In this document: positions 25,359-34,797 of the stretch, one piece after another | How positions within the stretch are numbered: the stretch's first letter is position 1 | How the letters are laid out: every line of letters begins with the position of its first letter | Assembly (NCBI GenBank): GCA_012523705.1 | Contig: JAAYTU010000125.1 | Span: 1 to 37,836 of the forward strand | Length of the DNA: 37,836 nt | DNA from: Clostridiaceae bacterium | GTDB taxonomy: Bacteria > Bacillota > Clostridia > DSM-8532 | Direction of reading: 5' to 3' | The notes under the pieces: model-generated | Seen by the model: only the letters and a program-made list of their open reading frames with translations | Databases searched by the model: none | Told to the model about the DNA's origin: nothing | Made by a program: the position numbers and the translations under genes

Positions 25359-25393
25359 CTTCTAACTACTAATTACTAGATACTGATTACTAA
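25359..25393 (-). repeat. five tandem heptamers between lepB and polC
   Basis: On the minus strand the units are TTAGTAA, TCAGTAT, CTAGTAA, TTAGTAG and TTAGAAG, in exact 7-base register, filling half of the 72-bp gap. The unit resembles the TTTAGTA units near ftsL on the opposite strand orientation. Confidence 0.65.
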
Positions 25394-25403
25394 GCTCTAA
25401 TTC

Positions 25404-25949
25404 CTATTTTACTATACCTGCGTCAGTAAAGGGATAGATTCTTACCCAAGCCCTTCCCACTATCCGGTCTTCATTAACGGGACCAAAATACCTGCTGTCG
25501 CTGCTTTTTCCCGGTATTCTGTTATCGCCAAGTACAAAAATGCAGCCCTCAGGAACCACGATATCAGCATAAAGAGAATTCTCAGATAAGGTCTCATCGG
25601 TACTTATGTAGTCCTCCTGCAAAGGTATTCCATCAACATAAACCTTACCGTCACTGATTATAACATGTTGGTTCTCTTTTGCAATTACGCGCTTAATAGC
25701 ATATTTCCCTCTGCCGGACAATAATTCAGGAATCTTTAATACAACAATATCCCCCTGCTCTATAGTCCCGAACCTCTGAGTAATACTCTCTATAATAAGG
25801 ATATTGTTGTTCTGCAATGTCGGAGACATGGAATTTCCCTCAACAATTGTCAGACGACCAACAAATATAATGATTAAGAAACCCAGGATTATGGCCGCCA
25901 CAAGATGAACGGCCCAATCCAGAATCTCCATCTTTAATTTTTTACTCAC
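25404..25949 (-). CDS. lepB: signal peptidase I
   Basis: A membrane serine protease that removes signal peptides from exported proteins. One N-terminal membrane segment (about 12-32) is followed by the nucleophile in GNSMSPTL, the general base lysine in YAIKRVIA, and GDNR...SSDSRYFG. Length (181 aa) is that of Gram-positive type I enzymes. The start is GTG at 25947-25949, with GGTGA six bases before it, overlapping the end of aspS by 8 bp. Confidence 0.94.
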   Translation of the reverse strand: MSKKLKMEILDWAVHLVAAIILGFLIIIFVGRLTIVEGNSMSPTLQNNNILIIESITQRFGTIEQGDIVVLKIPELLSGRGKYAIKRVIAKENQHVIISDGKVYVDGIPLQEDYISTDETLSENSLYADIVVPEGCIFVLGDNRIPGKSSDSRYFGPVNEDRIVGRAWVRIYPFTDAGIVK

Positions 25950-27729
25950 TTTTTGTCACCGTCTCAATACTTAGCTCTTCTAGTTGCTTTGCATCAACGA
26001 CATCGGGAGCATTTGTCATTAAATCAGCTGCCGTTTGTACCTTCGGAAAAGCAATGACATCTCTGATATTGTCAGTCTTGGTCAAAAGCATTACCAACCT
26101 GTCAAGACCAAAGGCAAGGCCACCATGGGGAGGTGTTCCATATTTAAATGCTTCTAATAAGAAACCAAAGCGTTCTTTAGCCTCTTCATCCGAAAAGCCT
26201 ATCAGATTAAACATTTTGTTCTGAAGCTCCTGGTCGTGGATTCTGATGCTTCCTCCACCCAGCTCATAGCCGTTTAACACAATATCATAAGCCTTTGCTC
26301 TGACTCTGCCGGGATTAGAGTCAAGATACTCAATATCTTCATCCATTGGAGAGGTAAAGGGGTGATGTTTTGCAACCCAGCGGTTTTCCTCCTCATCTCT
26401 CTCAAAAAGCGGAAATTCTGTTACCCATAAAATTTCATAGGTGTTCTTATCAATTAATCCGAGCTTTTCTCCTAAGACAAGACGAAGATGACCTAAGGAG
26501 TCAAACACAATTTCGTCCTTGTCTGCTACAAAAAGCAACAGGTCCCCTGCCTCGCCATTGAGTCTGTTTATTATTGCTGAAGTTTCTTCCTCAGATAGGA
26601 ATTTAGCTATGGGAGATCTTACCCCACCTTCTTCGATAACCATCCAGGCAAGGCCCTTTGCCTTATATGTCTTTACAACATCAGCCAAAGCATCAATCTC
26701 TTTTCTTGAAAAGGACCCGCCAGCGGTCTTAGCATTTATAGTCCTGACACTGCCACCATTTGCTATGGCATCTGCAAACACCTTAAAGCCAGAGGTTTTG
26801 ACTATATCGGATACATCTGTAAGCTCTAAACCAAAACGGGTATCAGGTTTGTCAGAACCAAATCTTGTCATGGCCTCATTATAGGTTAGCCTTTTGAAAG
26901 GAGTAGGAAGATCTATACCCAGAGTTTCCTTAAAGACTCTGCGAACAAAGCCTTCGTTAACACTTATAACGTCCTCCACATCAACAAAGCTCATCTCAAG
27001 GTCAATCTGAGTAAACTCAGGCTGACGGTCGGCTCTTAAATCCTCGTCTCTGAAGCATTTTGTAATTTGCATATAACGGTCAAAGCCTGAAACCATTAAT
27101 AGCTGCTTAAACAACTGAGGAGATTGAGGCAGAGCATAGAATTTTCCAGGGTGCACGCGGCTTGGAACCAGATAATCCCTGGCTCCCTCAGGTGTGCTTC
27201 TTCCTAAAACAGGAGTTTCTATTTCAATAAAGCCATTCTCGTCATAATAGTCTCTGGCCACCTTCGCTACTCTGTGGCGAAGTATAAGATTCCTCTGAAG
27301 ATCTGGTCTTCTCAAATCCAAGTATCTGTGCTTTAGTCTTAAAACCTCGTTTGCATCAGAGTTTTCTTCGATATGAAAGGGAGGAGTTTCGCTTTTGCCT
27401 AGTATTCTAAGCTCACTGGCAATTACCTCTACCTCACCTGTCGGCATATTCTTATTGACGGCATCGGGACTTCTGCGCTTGAGCGTACCCTTAACTGCCA
27501 GCACATACTCACTTCTTACCCCAAGGGCCTTGTCATGGAGCTCAGGATCAGTATCGCTATTAAACACTATCTGAATTATTCCTGTTCTATCTCTTAAGGT
27601 TACAAAAATTAAAGCACCCAAATCACGCCTTCTTTGAACCCATCCCATTAATACAACATCTTTGCCGTCATCAGCAGCAGTAAGCTCGCCACACATATCA
27701 GTGCGCTTAAAGTCCTTTATGTTTTCCAT
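25942..27729 (-). CDS. aspS: aspartyl-tRNA synthetase
   Basis: A class IIb aminoacyl-tRNA synthetase of 595 residues. An N-terminal OB-fold anticodon domain (1-105, VVLMGWVQRRRDLGALIFVTLRDRTG) precedes the catalytic core with motif 2 (FRDEDLRADRQPEFTQIDLE), the bacterial GAD insertion domain, and motif 3 (GLAFGLDRLVMLL). Length is that of the bacterial type; strict versus Asp/Asn-charging specificity cannot be settled from this sequence. It follows hisS by 30 bp, a common Firmicute pairing, with GGAGG before ATG. Confidence 0.96.
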   Translation of the reverse strand: MENIKDFKRTDMCGELTAADDGKDVVLMGWVQRRRDLGALIFVTLRDRTGIIQIVFNSDTDPELHDKALGVRSEYVLAVKGTLKRRSPDAVNKNMPTGEVEVIASELRILGKSETPPFHIEENSDANEVLRLKHRYLDLRRPDLQRNLILRHRVAKVARDYYDENGFIEIETPVLGRSTPEGARDYLVPSRVHPGKFYALPQSPQLFKQLLMVSGFDRYMQITKCFRDEDLRADRQPEFTQIDLEMSFVDVEDVISVNEGFVRRVFKETLGIDLPTPFKRLTYNEAMTRFGSDKPDTRFGLELTDVSDIVKTSGFKVFADAIANGGSVRTINAKTAGGSFSRKEIDALADVVKTYKAKGLAWMVIEEGGVRSPIAKFLSEEETSAIINRLNGEAGDLLLFVADKDEIVFDSLGHLRLVLGEKLGLIDKNTYEILWVTEFPLFERDEEENRWVAKHHPFTSPMDEDIEYLDSNPGRVRAKAYDIVLNGYELGGGSIRIHDQELQNKMFNLIGFSDEEAKERFGFLLEAFKYGTPPHGGLAFGLDRLVMLLTKTDNIRDVIAFPKVQTAADLMTNAPDVVDAKQLEELSIETVTKSE

Positions 27730-27759
27730 ATAATTTCCTCCAAAATAGGTAATGTAGGA

Positions 27760-29022
27760 TTAAGCTTTATTCTTGACCAGCCTGTCTATCAGGGTGTCCA
27801 GGCTGATATCCTTTGTCTCTCCCGTTTTCATATCCTTAAGACGGGCCTTATTGCTATCAATCTCATTGTCTCCGAGTATAAGAGTATAACGCACATTCAG
27901 CTTATCTGCATATTTCATTTGGGCCTTCACACTTCTGCCCATAATATCCTTTATGCAGTATATATTCTTTGAGCGAAGTTGCCAGGTTAACTTTTCTGCA
28001 ACCTGCCCCGCTCTTTCTCCGATAGCTCCAATATAAATATCAGGAGCATCAGCCTCAGGAAATTCTATTCCCTGGCTCTCCATCTCCAACAAAAGGCGTT
28101 CTACACCAAGAGCAAATCCTACTCCCGGTGTGGGCTGTCCGCCTATTTCCTCCACAAGACCGTCATAGCGACCGCCACCACATACTGTACCCTTTGTTCC
28201 AATATTTTCAGACACAAACTCAAATACGGTTTTTGTGTAATAGTCTAGGCCTCTGACAATATTTCTATCAATATTATAAGGAATACCTATAGTCTCAAGC
28301 TTATGGGTAACCTGCTCAAAATGAGCTCGGCAGTCATCACAGATATGGTCCAATAACGCAGGCGCATTTATAAGATGAGCCCTGCATGAATCCACCTTAC
28401 AATCTAGAATCCGCATTGGATTCCGATCATAACGGGTCTTACAGGTGTCGCACATATCAGAAATTTTATCAGATAAATATTCCTTTAATAGTTCATTATA
28501 TGCTTTTCTGCATTCAGGGCAGCCAATACTGTTAAGGTTAAGAATAAGGTTCTTAACTCCTATTTTTTCAAAAAACAAAGCCAATATTGATATTATTTCT
28601 ACATCGGCTGCGGCATCCTGAGCTCCCAACAACTCTGCTCCGAATTGATGAAACTCTCTGTATCTTCCCTGCTGCACCTGCTCGTACCTGTATGCAGTAA
28701 TCTGATAAAACAACTTTACCGGCTGGGGCAACGAGGACATTCCATTTTGAATATAACTTCTGACAACACCGGCGGTCCCCTCCGGTCTTAGTGTAATACT
28801 TCTGCCACCCTTGTCGTTAAAGGTATACATTTCTTTCTGAACAATATCTGTATCATCACCAACACCCCGTTGGAACAGCTCTGTATATTCGAATACAGGA
28901 ATTCTAATTTCCTGATACCCAAATCTTTTACATATTATCGCAAACTCTTTCTCAACATAATTCCATTTATGAATCTCGTTGGGCAGAATATCTCTTGTAC
29001 CTTTAGGTGTTTGTATAGCCAT
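27760..29022 (-). CDS. hisS: histidyl-tRNA synthetase
   Basis: A class IIa synthetase charging tRNA-His. It begins with PKGTRDILP, has motif 2 (TLRPEGTAGVVRSY), the histidine-binding motif RGLDYYTKTVFEF, motif 3 (GVGFALGVERLLLEM) and a C-terminal anticodon domain. Its 420 residues fit the family. It is the first gene of the hisS-aspS-lepB-polC run and has a near-consensus promoter 66 bp upstream. The leader of about 60 bases is too short for a T-box. Confidence 0.96.
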   Translation of the reverse strand: MAIQTPKGTRDILPNEIHKWNYVEKEFAIICKRFGYQEIRIPVFEYTELFQRGVGDDTDIVQKEMYTFNDKGGRSITLRPEGTAGVVRSYIQNGMSSLPQPVKLFYQITAYRYEQVQQGRYREFHQFGAELLGAQDAAADVEIISILALFFEKIGVKNLILNLNSIGCPECRKAYNELLKEYLSDKISDMCDTCKTRYDRNPMRILDCKVDSCRAHLINAPALLDHICDDCRAHFEQVTHKLETIGIPYNIDRNIVRGLDYYTKTVFEFVSENIGTKGTVCGGGRYDGLVEEIGGQPTPGVGFALGVERLLLEMESQGIEFPEADAPDIYIGAIGERAGQVAEKLTWQLRSKNIYCIKDIMGRSVKAQMKYADKLNVRYTLILGDNEIDSNKARLKDMKTGETKDISLDTLIDRLVKNKA

Positions 29023-29087
29023 ATTTTGTCACTCCTATCTGAATTACAAATATCAGAAAAGCATTATTCCAGATATCCATAGATGTA

Positions 29088-29116
29088 ATTGTATCTATCG
29101 CATAAACTATTGTCAA
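29088..29116 (-). promoter_or_regulatory. strong sigma-A promoter of hisS
   Basis: On the minus strand TTGACA (29111-29116), 17 bp, TACAAT (29088-29093): a perfect -35 and a one-mismatch -10. The start codon lies about 65 bases downstream. Confidence 0.8.
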
Positions 29117-29132
29117 TAAACGCTAATCTGGT

Positions 29133-29618
29133 TCAATTGCATTCACCTTTAGACTTTGCCCTTTTTTGCAGACGCTGTTCACGACGCAGTAATGCCTGTT
29201 GATATTCCTTCTTCTCTTCCTCTGTTTCCAATATCAGACCAGGAACAGGCTGAGGCTTGCCATTAATATCAATGGATACAAAGGTAAGATATGCCCTGTT
29301 GGTAAAATGAGTCTCCCCTGTGAGATAATTTTCCGAACATGCTTCTACCAAGACCTCCATTGATGTTCTGCCCACCCATGTAAGCTTAGCCTTTAGAACT
29401 ATCATTTCGCCGACACTAACCGGCCGGCTAAATTCCACACTATCAATAGCCGCTGTAACAACAACTGTATTTGCATGCCGGGATGCCGCCATGGCTCCGG
29501 CTACGTCTACCCAATGCAGTAGTCTTCCACCCAATAAATTCCCCATTATATTGGCATCATTGGGAAGAACCAGTTCCCGCATTTCCACCATTGTTTCTGA
29601 TACAGTTTTTTTATCCAT
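29133..29618 (-). CDS. hotdog-fold acyl-CoA thioesterase
   Basis: A single hotdog-domain protein (161 aa) of the YkhA/YciA type, hydrolysing acyl-CoA to free acid and CoA in the cytoplasm. Signatures are DANIMGNLLGGRLLHWVDVAGAMAA, with the catalytic aspartate, and VEFSRPVSVGE. The ATG at 29616-29618 giving MDKKTVSE is chosen because the family starts there and AAGGG precedes it; the open frame extends 84 bases further upstream without recognisable family sequence. The last 25 residues are lysine/arginine-rich. Confidence 0.88.
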   Translation of the reverse strand: MDKKTVSETMVEMRELVLPNDANIMGNLLGGRLLHWVDVAGAMAASRHANTVVVTAAIDSVEFSRPVSVGEMIVLKAKLTWVGRTSMEVLVEACSENYLTGETHFTNRAYLTFVSIDINGKPQPVPGLILETEEEKKEYQQALLRREQRLQKRAKSKGECN

Positions 29619-29742
29619 AAGTATATCCCTTTTCACCTGTTTTTTCTTAAATATATATCCATTATATAGGCGTCTTGCTTTAATATCAAACAAGTATTCC
29701 ATGATTATTTTCTGCTTTACCCAAGAGGACTAATATAAATGT

Positions 29743-29773
29743 TTGATACAAATTATTTAGATTATGATATAAT
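29743..29773 (+). promoter_or_regulatory. possible azlC promoter
   Basis: TTGATA (29743-29748) and a consensus TATAAT (29768-29773) are separated by 19 bp, two more than optimal. The gap also has to hold the opposite-strand promoter of the thioesterase gene, which I could not place. Confidence 0.35.
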
Positions 29774-29824
29774 TTTATAAATTCTATACTTGCACAAAAA
29801 ACAACGCATCATGGGGGAGTCATC

Positions 29825-30517
29825 ATGCAACATAAGTTAAAAACACTAAAGTGTGCGTTTCCTTATACACTACCAGTATTAACCGGTTACCTGTTTCTGG
29901 GAATAGCCTTCGGTATTTTACTCAGCAGCAAAGGTTATCATTTCGGCTGGGCTCTTTTGATGAGCACCTTTATATATGCCGGATCAATGCAATTTGTAGC
30001 TGTTAATCTTCTGATAAGCGCATTTAACCCTCTAAATGCCTTTTTAATAGCTTTGGTGGTAAATGCCAGGCATATATTCTATGGCATTTCATTGTTAAAA
30101 ACCTATAAGGGGCTTGGGGCACTTAAGCCTTATCTCATTTTTGGCCTTACAGACGAAACCTATTCACTGATTTGTTCAGCGAGGCCACCAGAAGATGTCG
30201 ATAAGCGTTATTTCATGTTTTTTATAACCCTTCTTAACCATTCATATTGGGTGATTGCCTCTGCCATTGGTGCAATTTTAGGGGCACTGTTTACATTCAA
30301 TACTGAGGGAATTGATTTTGTAATGACAGCCCTTTTTGTTGTTATTTTTATAGACCAATGGAAATCGCAAAAGAACCATATACCGGCCTTAATTGGTGTA
30401 GGTACATCGGTGGTATGTCTTCTGATCTTCGGACCAGATAAATTTATCATACCCTCTATGCTGTGTATATTAATATCGTTTGCAGCATTAAAAGATAGAA
30501 TTGAAAGGAAAGCATAG
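29825..30517 (+). CDS. azlC: AzlC, large subunit of branched-chain amino acid exporter
   Basis: A membrane protein of 230 residues, seven to eight helices, of the AzlC family: ALPYTLPVLTGYL-like start (AFPYTLPVLTGYLFLGIAFG), GSMQFVA, NARHIFYG and FGLTDETYSL are family hallmarks. With AzlD it exports branched-chain amino acids and their analogues. ATG follows GGGGGAG. It is immediately followed by azlD. No Lrp-type AzlB regulator is in the window. Confidence 0.92.
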   Translation: MQHKLKTLKCAFPYTLPVLTGYLFLGIAFGILLSSKGYHFGWALLMSTFIYAGSMQFVAVNLLISAFNPLNAFLIALVVNARHIFYGISLLKTYKGLGALKPYLIFGLTDETYSLICSARPPEDVDKRYFMFFITLLNHSYWVIASAIGAILGALFTFNTEGIDFVMTALFVVIFIDQWKSQKNHIPALIGVGTSVVCLLIFGPDKFIIPSMLCILISFAALKDRIERKA

Positions 30518-30518
30518 A

Positions 30519-30851
30519 ATGACACTTACAAATACACAATCTTTGATACTAATTGCAACTATTGTAGCAGGTACTCTCATAACAAGATTCCTGCCCTTTA
30601 TATTCTTTCCCGAAAACAAAAAAACCCCTAGGTTTATTATATATCTTGGCAAAGTATTGCCCTACGCTTCTATAGGTCTTTTGGTTGTATACTGCTTAAA
30701 AAATATATCCTTTATGCAAAGTCCCTTTGGTATCCCTGAAATCATTGCAGTACTGTGTGTTATTGCAGTCCATCTTTGGAAAAGCAACACTCTGCTTAGC
30801 ATAGGTTCAGGAACGATTGTCTATATTATTCTGATACAGGTGGTCTTTTAG
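30519..30851 (+). CDS. azlD: AzlD, small subunit of branched-chain amino acid exporter
   Basis: A 110-residue protein with four hydrophobic segments, matching AzlD: an early TRFLPFIFF and KVLPYASIGLLVVYCL. The ATG at 30519 is one base after the azlC stop and has AAGGAAAG upstream; an in-frame start inside azlC at 30501 is less likely. Small partner subunit of AzlC. Confidence 0.9.
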   Translation: MTLTNTQSLILIATIVAGTLITRFLPFIFFPENKKTPRFIIYLGKVLPYASIGLLVVYCLKNISFMQSPFGIPEIIAVLCVIAVHLWKSNTLLSIGSGTIVYIILIQVVF

Positions 30852-30905
30852 GTCGGAAAATATCGGCATACCGGATTAATGCCCGGCGCCGCGCTGAATT
30901 AATTA
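30852..30905. terminator. possible two-way terminator between azlD and cheB
   Basis: The 54-bp gap between these convergent genes holds GGCAT and ATGCC around a 9-base loop, beside a GC-rich GGCGCC palindrome. On the minus strand TTTT follows a few bases later. The only GC-rich spot in the region, but the structure is weak. Confidence 0.3.
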
Positions 30906-31928
30906 TCACAATAGCTTAAATAATTGCTGTGCAATCTCACTTAAGGGTGACTGTATCTCAACGGCGCCTATATCATAAGCCGCCTTCGGCATACCATACA
31001 CAACCGATGATTTTTGGTCCTGACCTATAGTGCGGGCTCCCTTTTTCCTCATGGAAAGCAACCCCCTTGCCCCGTCAGCACCCATACCGGTAAGAATGAT
31101 TCCTATGGCATTCTTGCCCACTTCCTTTGCAACGGACTCAAAAAGAATATCCACAGAAGGGCAATGCCCGCTCACCTTTTCTCCAGCGTAACAATTTACC
31201 TTGTACTTGCCTCCTGCCTTAATAATTTTCATATGCTTATCTCCAGGGGCTATCAGAACCTGTCCTTCTTTTACAACATCACCAGTTTCAGCTTCTTTGA
31301 CACATAAACCAACTGTCTCATTAAGCCTTTCAGCAAACATCCGTGAAAATGAAGGAGGTATATGTTGTACAATAACAATGCCGGGCGTGTGAAGGGGCAA
31401 TGCTTTTAGAATAGCGCCTATAGCTTCAGTACCACCGGTTGAAGCACCTATTGCAATCATTCTGTTATTAAATTGGCTAGAGCCATATATTTTATTGTCA
31501 GTACGCTCTTTACTGATATATCTGATTTTTGCCACGTAAGCAATTTTAATTTTTTCGATCATTTCATGTATGAACTCAGCAATACCCCGAGAAGAACTCA
31601 TATCGGGTTTTGCAATAAAGTCAATGGCACCGGCATTTATGGCATCAAACACAGCTCCATTTACTGAGCTTACCACAACTACTGGTATGGGATACTGGGG
31701 TAATAGCCTGCGTATAAATTCTATTCCATCCATTTTAGGCATGTTTACATCGCAGGTCATCACATCTGGTTTATATTCTATTATTTTATCTCTTGCATCA
31801 AATGGGTCATTTGCAGTAGCCACAACTTCAATTCTGGGATCCGAAGAAATCCCTCTCGATATTACTTCTCTAAAAAGCAAACTGTCGTCGACCACTAATA
31901 CCCTTATTTTGTTTCTGGATAATTCCAT
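30906..31928 (-). CDS. cheB: CheB, chemoreceptor methylesterase/glutamine deamidase
   Basis: A 340-residue response regulator. The receiver domain (about 8-125) has the acidic pair D14/D15, phosphoacceptor D60 (CDVNMP) and K107. The C-terminal esterase domain has the catalytic triad S163 (GASTGG), H189 (QHIPP) and D285 (GMGADG). Once phosphorylated by CheA it removes methyl groups from receptors. It is the last gene of the che operon, 9 bp after cheR. ATG follows AGAGGG. Confidence 0.97.
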   Translation of the reverse strand: MELSRNKIRVLVVDDSLLFREVISRGISSDPRIEVVATANDPFDARDKIIEYKPDVMTCDVNMPKMDGIEFIRRLLPQYPIPVVVVSSVNGAVFDAINAGAIDFIAKPDMSSSRGIAEFIHEMIEKIKIAYVAKIRYISKERTDNKIYGSSQFNNRMIAIGASTGGTEAIGAILKALPLHTPGIVIVQHIPPSFSRMFAERLNETVGLCVKEAETGDVVKEGQVLIAPGDKHMKIIKAGGKYKVNCYAGEKVSGHCPSVDILFESVAKEVGKNAIGIILTGMGADGARGLLSMRKKGARTIGQDQKSSVVYGMPKAAYDIGAVEIQSPLSEIAQQLFKLL

Positions 31929-31937
31929 ACAATCCCT

Positions 31938-32858
31938 CTATTCTTTTCTGTAAGCAGAAGGTATAACATTTCTAAACCTTGACTTATCTCTATGTATAGC
32001 TTCTGAATGGCCTAGAAACAAGTAGCCCCCAGGCACTAACAGATCATAGAACTTGTTGATTAGTCTGTCCTTTGTTTCGGTGTCAAAATAAATCATGACG
32101 TTCCTGCAAAAAATAACATGAAATTTTCTCTTGAAAGGGAAAATCGAATCCATCAAATTAAACTTTCTAAAAATCACTTCGTTCTTTATCTTTTCTGATA
32201 TGACTGAAGTCTCTTCGTCGAAACTGTTAAAATAATCATCAATCCACTTTGCAGGCAAAGCAGTCAATTTCCCATTATCATACTTACCATTCTTTGCAAT
32301 GTCCAGAATTTTGCTTGAAATATCGGTTGCCAGGATTTTAGTATTCCAGGCATCCTTTTCTTTGCCGAAGAATTCATCAATTATCATAGCCAGAGTATAT
32401 GGCTCTTCACCTGATGAACAACCTGCACTCCAGATTCGAAGGTCCTTCTCTCTTACAGTTTCCTTTAAGTAAGGAAGAACTTTATCCTTAAAATAGGTGA
32501 AATGCTCCTTCTCCCTCATAAAATAAGTATGATTTGTTGTAATTGCATTTACCAATGCAAGTTTTTCTTTTCCGGTCTTATCCGATATAACATAATCATA
32601 GTACTCTGAGAAGTTTTTAAAGCCTTTTTTAACAAGAATCTTGCCGAGTCTGCTGACTACCAGAGCTTTTTTCTCTTCTTTTAAATTTATGCCATAATTA
32701 ACTTTTATGTATTTGGACAGATGCCCAAATTCTTTATCTGTTATCTTAATATTATTCATAGTCCAATAGGAGGGCGAGCCTTGCGGCTCTCCCTCTGATA
32801 TATTAAATGTTGAAATAAAGCTTTTACCTAAAACATCGATGTCTTGTATTTTGCCCAT
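31938..32858 (-). CDS. cheR: CheR, chemoreceptor methyltransferase
   Basis: Transfers methyl groups from SAM to receptor glutamates. The N-terminal CheR helical domain begins at about ITDKEFGHLSKYI; the methyltransferase domain has WSAGCSSGEEPYTLAM (SAM site), LATDIS and FCRNVMIYFD. The start is unsettled. The ATG at 32858 lies 2 bp after the mcp stop and fits coupled translation, but it adds about 33 residues without family sequence. The ATG at 32759 gives the expected N-terminus (273 aa in total), yet lacks a clear ribosome binding site and follows a hairpin (32770-32795). Confidence 0.93.
   Translation of the reverse strand: MGKIQDIDVLGKSFISTFNISEGEPQGSPSYWTMNNIKITDKEFGHLSKYIKVNYGINLKEEKKALVVSRLGKILVKKGFKNFSEYYDYVISDKTGKEKLALVNAITTNHTYFMREKEHFTYFKDKVLPYLKETVREKDLRIWSAGCSSGEEPYTLAMIIDEFFGKEKDAWNTKILATDISSKILDIAKNGKYDNGKLTALPAKWIDDYFNSFDEETSVISEKIKNEVIFRKFNLMDSIFPFKRKFHVIFCRNVMIYFDTETKDRLINKFYDLLVPGGYLFLGHSEAIHRDKSRFRNVIPSAYRKE
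32770..32795 (-). other. GNRA-capped hairpin at the start of cheR
   Basis: On the minus strand GAGGG-A-GAGCC pairs with GGCTC-G-CCCTC around the loop GCAA: ten pairs, one mismatch, and a GNRA tetraloop. It lies between the mcp stop and the domain-supported cheR ATG at 32759. Its 3' arm runs into CCTCCT, the same sequence as the anti-Shine-Dalgarno. It could set cheR expression relative to mcp, or stabilise a processed mRNA end. Confidence 0.5.
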
Positions 32859-32860
32859 GC

Positions 32861-34741
32861 TCAATACTTTCCAAACTCCTTATCGCTTAGGGAAATATTA
32901 ATTTCTTCCTCGTCAGAATCGGCCTCTAATTGAGGCTCCTTCTCCTCCTCCACCTTATCTTGATTTGCTAATCGCTCGTCTGTCAGCTCCTCCAGCATTT
33001 TTAGTATCTCGGGACTTAGATTTGCAAGAGCATCGTCCTTCTTAGTAATCTTTTTAAGCTTAAACTTGGATACCATCTCATTCAGCATCTCAGCCTGACT
33101 AGAAAGTTCTTCACTGGCAGCCGCTGTTTCCTCTGAAGTAGCTGAATTGTTCTGAACAACATCTGAGACCTGCATGATTCCCTGATTAATATGGGAGATG
33201 CCGACATCCTGTTCATTTGAAGCCACAGCTATTTCATTTACAAGGTTGGAAACTCTTTCAATTTCTACAACAATACTATTTAGAGCCTCTGCTGTTTCAG
33301 TGGCAATTTTTGAACCACCCTCAGATTTGCTGATTGAGTTTTCAATCATTTCAGTTGTTTCCTTAGCAGCATCGGCAGAACGGGCAGCAAGGCTTTTTAC
33401 TTCCTCAGCCACCACAGCAAATCCCTTTCCGTGCTGTCCGGCTCTTGCTGCTTCTACGGCGGCATTTAAAGCCAGCATATTTGTCTGGAATGCAATATCG
33501 TCAATCACCTTAATAATCTTGTAGATATTGTTTGAGGATTCATTTATTTCATCCATAGCTTTGAGCATCTCTTGCATCTGCTGGTTGCCACGAGTTGCAT
33601 TTTCTTTGGTCTTTTCAGCTAATTCATTGGCCTGCTGAGCATTTTGTGTATTCAGTTTTGTCTGAGAAGCGATTTCTTCAATTGATGCTGTAAGCTCTTC
33701 AATAGAGCTGGCTTGCTCGGTAGATCCCTGTGATAAAAGCATACTTGAATCTGAAACCTGTCTTGATCCTGTCGATACCTGCTCTGATGCAATTGCAATT
33801 TCTTGGATCATTTCATTCAGACCATCAACTAACTTACGCAAATCATGTCCAACACGGTCTTTTTCTGATCTTGGGTTAACTTCAACGGTGAGATCACCTT
33901 CTGCAATACTTCTTATTATTTTGGCCTCTTTACGACTGCTCTCTACCATCTTATTCATTGACCTCATCAGATCACCAATCTCATCCTTTGTCGGGTCTTC
34001 AACATCAACATCAAGGTTACCCAATGTCAGTTCTTCAGCTGTTTCTACAAGCTGTTTCACAGGTCTTGTAATGCTACGGTAAATAATAAATCCAAGTATA
34101 ATTGCTATGATTACTCCTGCAAGCAGAAAAATTTGCATCATAAATATTGAGACTCCTGCTTGTCTTTCAAGTTCACCAATTTGATTCTGGCTATACTCGT
34201 TATTATAATTAATTAATTCAGTAATTGCATTATCCACCTCAATTACAAGATTATATAATTCAGATCCATTTTTCACCAGGTTATGACCATCTCTTCTGTT
34301 GACAGTAAAAGCATCCAGTATCCCGTTCATTTTTTTTGTGAACTGATTAAAACTGCTTTCTACTGCATCTATTAATTCAAGTTCTCTTTCTATCTCTGAA
34401 GCATCATAATTTGCGTTTAGCATATCCCTATAGCCCGACAGATTCTCCTCTATAGTGTTTGTATACTCGATAATACTCTTTGCATAATAATCCTTATCAC
34501 TTTTCGAGTTTTCCATCAAAAAACCGTTTATGTAAGATCGAATTCTTTGAAACAAGCTGCTTATTCTTTCTATACGTCCGAGGTCATTCACGCTGCCCTG
34601 ATACTCTGTTGAGTAGGTGTTATTAACATAATTTAAATTAAGAATCCCGATACTGCCTATAATAATGGTGATGAGTATGACAATTAAAAATCCAGCAGCA
34701 ATTCTGGTGCCAATTTTTAGATTTGAAATGAATTTTCTCAT
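32861..34741 (-). CDS. methyl-accepting chemotaxis protein
   Basis: A transmembrane chemoreceptor of 626 residues. TM1 at about 11-33, an extracytoplasmic four-helix-type sensor (about 34-198), TM2 at about 199-221, HAMP (about 222-275), a second linker and the long cytoplasmic coiled-coil hairpin. The conserved tip reads [23 protein letters not shown] in outline, so it should bind CheA and CheW. The C-terminal tail (about 575-626) is acidic and lacks the NWETF-type tether for CheR/CheB. It is inside the che operon, which suggests it is the dedicated receptor of this pathway. The ligand is unknown. Confidence 0.94.
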   Translation of the reverse strand: MRKFISNLKIGTRIAAGFLIVILITIIIGSIGILNLNYVNNTYSTEYQGSVNDLGRIERISSLFQRIRSYINGFLMENSKSDKDYYAKSIIEYTNTIEENLSGYRDMLNANYDASEIERELELIDAVESSFNQFTKKMNGILDAFTVNRRDGHNLVKNGSELYNLVIEVDNAITELINYNNEYSQNQIGELERQAGVSIFMMQIFLLAGVIIAIILGFIIYRSITRPVKQLVETAEELTLGNLDVDVEDPTKDEIGDLMRSMNKMVESSRKEAKIIRSIAEGDLTVEVNPRSEKDRVGHDLRKLVDGLNEMIQEIAIASEQVSTGSRQVSDSSMLLSQGSTEQASSIEELTASIEEIASQTKLNTQNAQQANELAEKTKENATRGNQQMQEMLKAMDEINESSNNIYKIIKVIDDIAFQTNMLALNAAVEAARAGQHGKGFAVVAEEVKSLAARSADAAKETTEMIENSISKSEGGSKIATETAEALNSIVVEIERVSNLVNEIAVASNEQDVGISHINQGIMQVSDVVQNNSATSEETAAASEELSSQAEMLNEMVSKFKLKKITKKDDALANLSPEILKMLEELTDERLANQDKVEEEKEPQLEADSDEEEINISLSDKEFGKY

Positions 34742-34797
34742 TTTAATTTCCCCCTAAATATACATTATTCATTAAAAATACTTTTAAATTTATGGTT

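Noticed and set aside
29023-29132. T-box riboswitch upstream of hisS, as in some Firmicutes
   Set aside because: The promoter lies only about 65 bases before the start codon, the AGGTGG-containing T-box core is absent, and there is no terminator stem.
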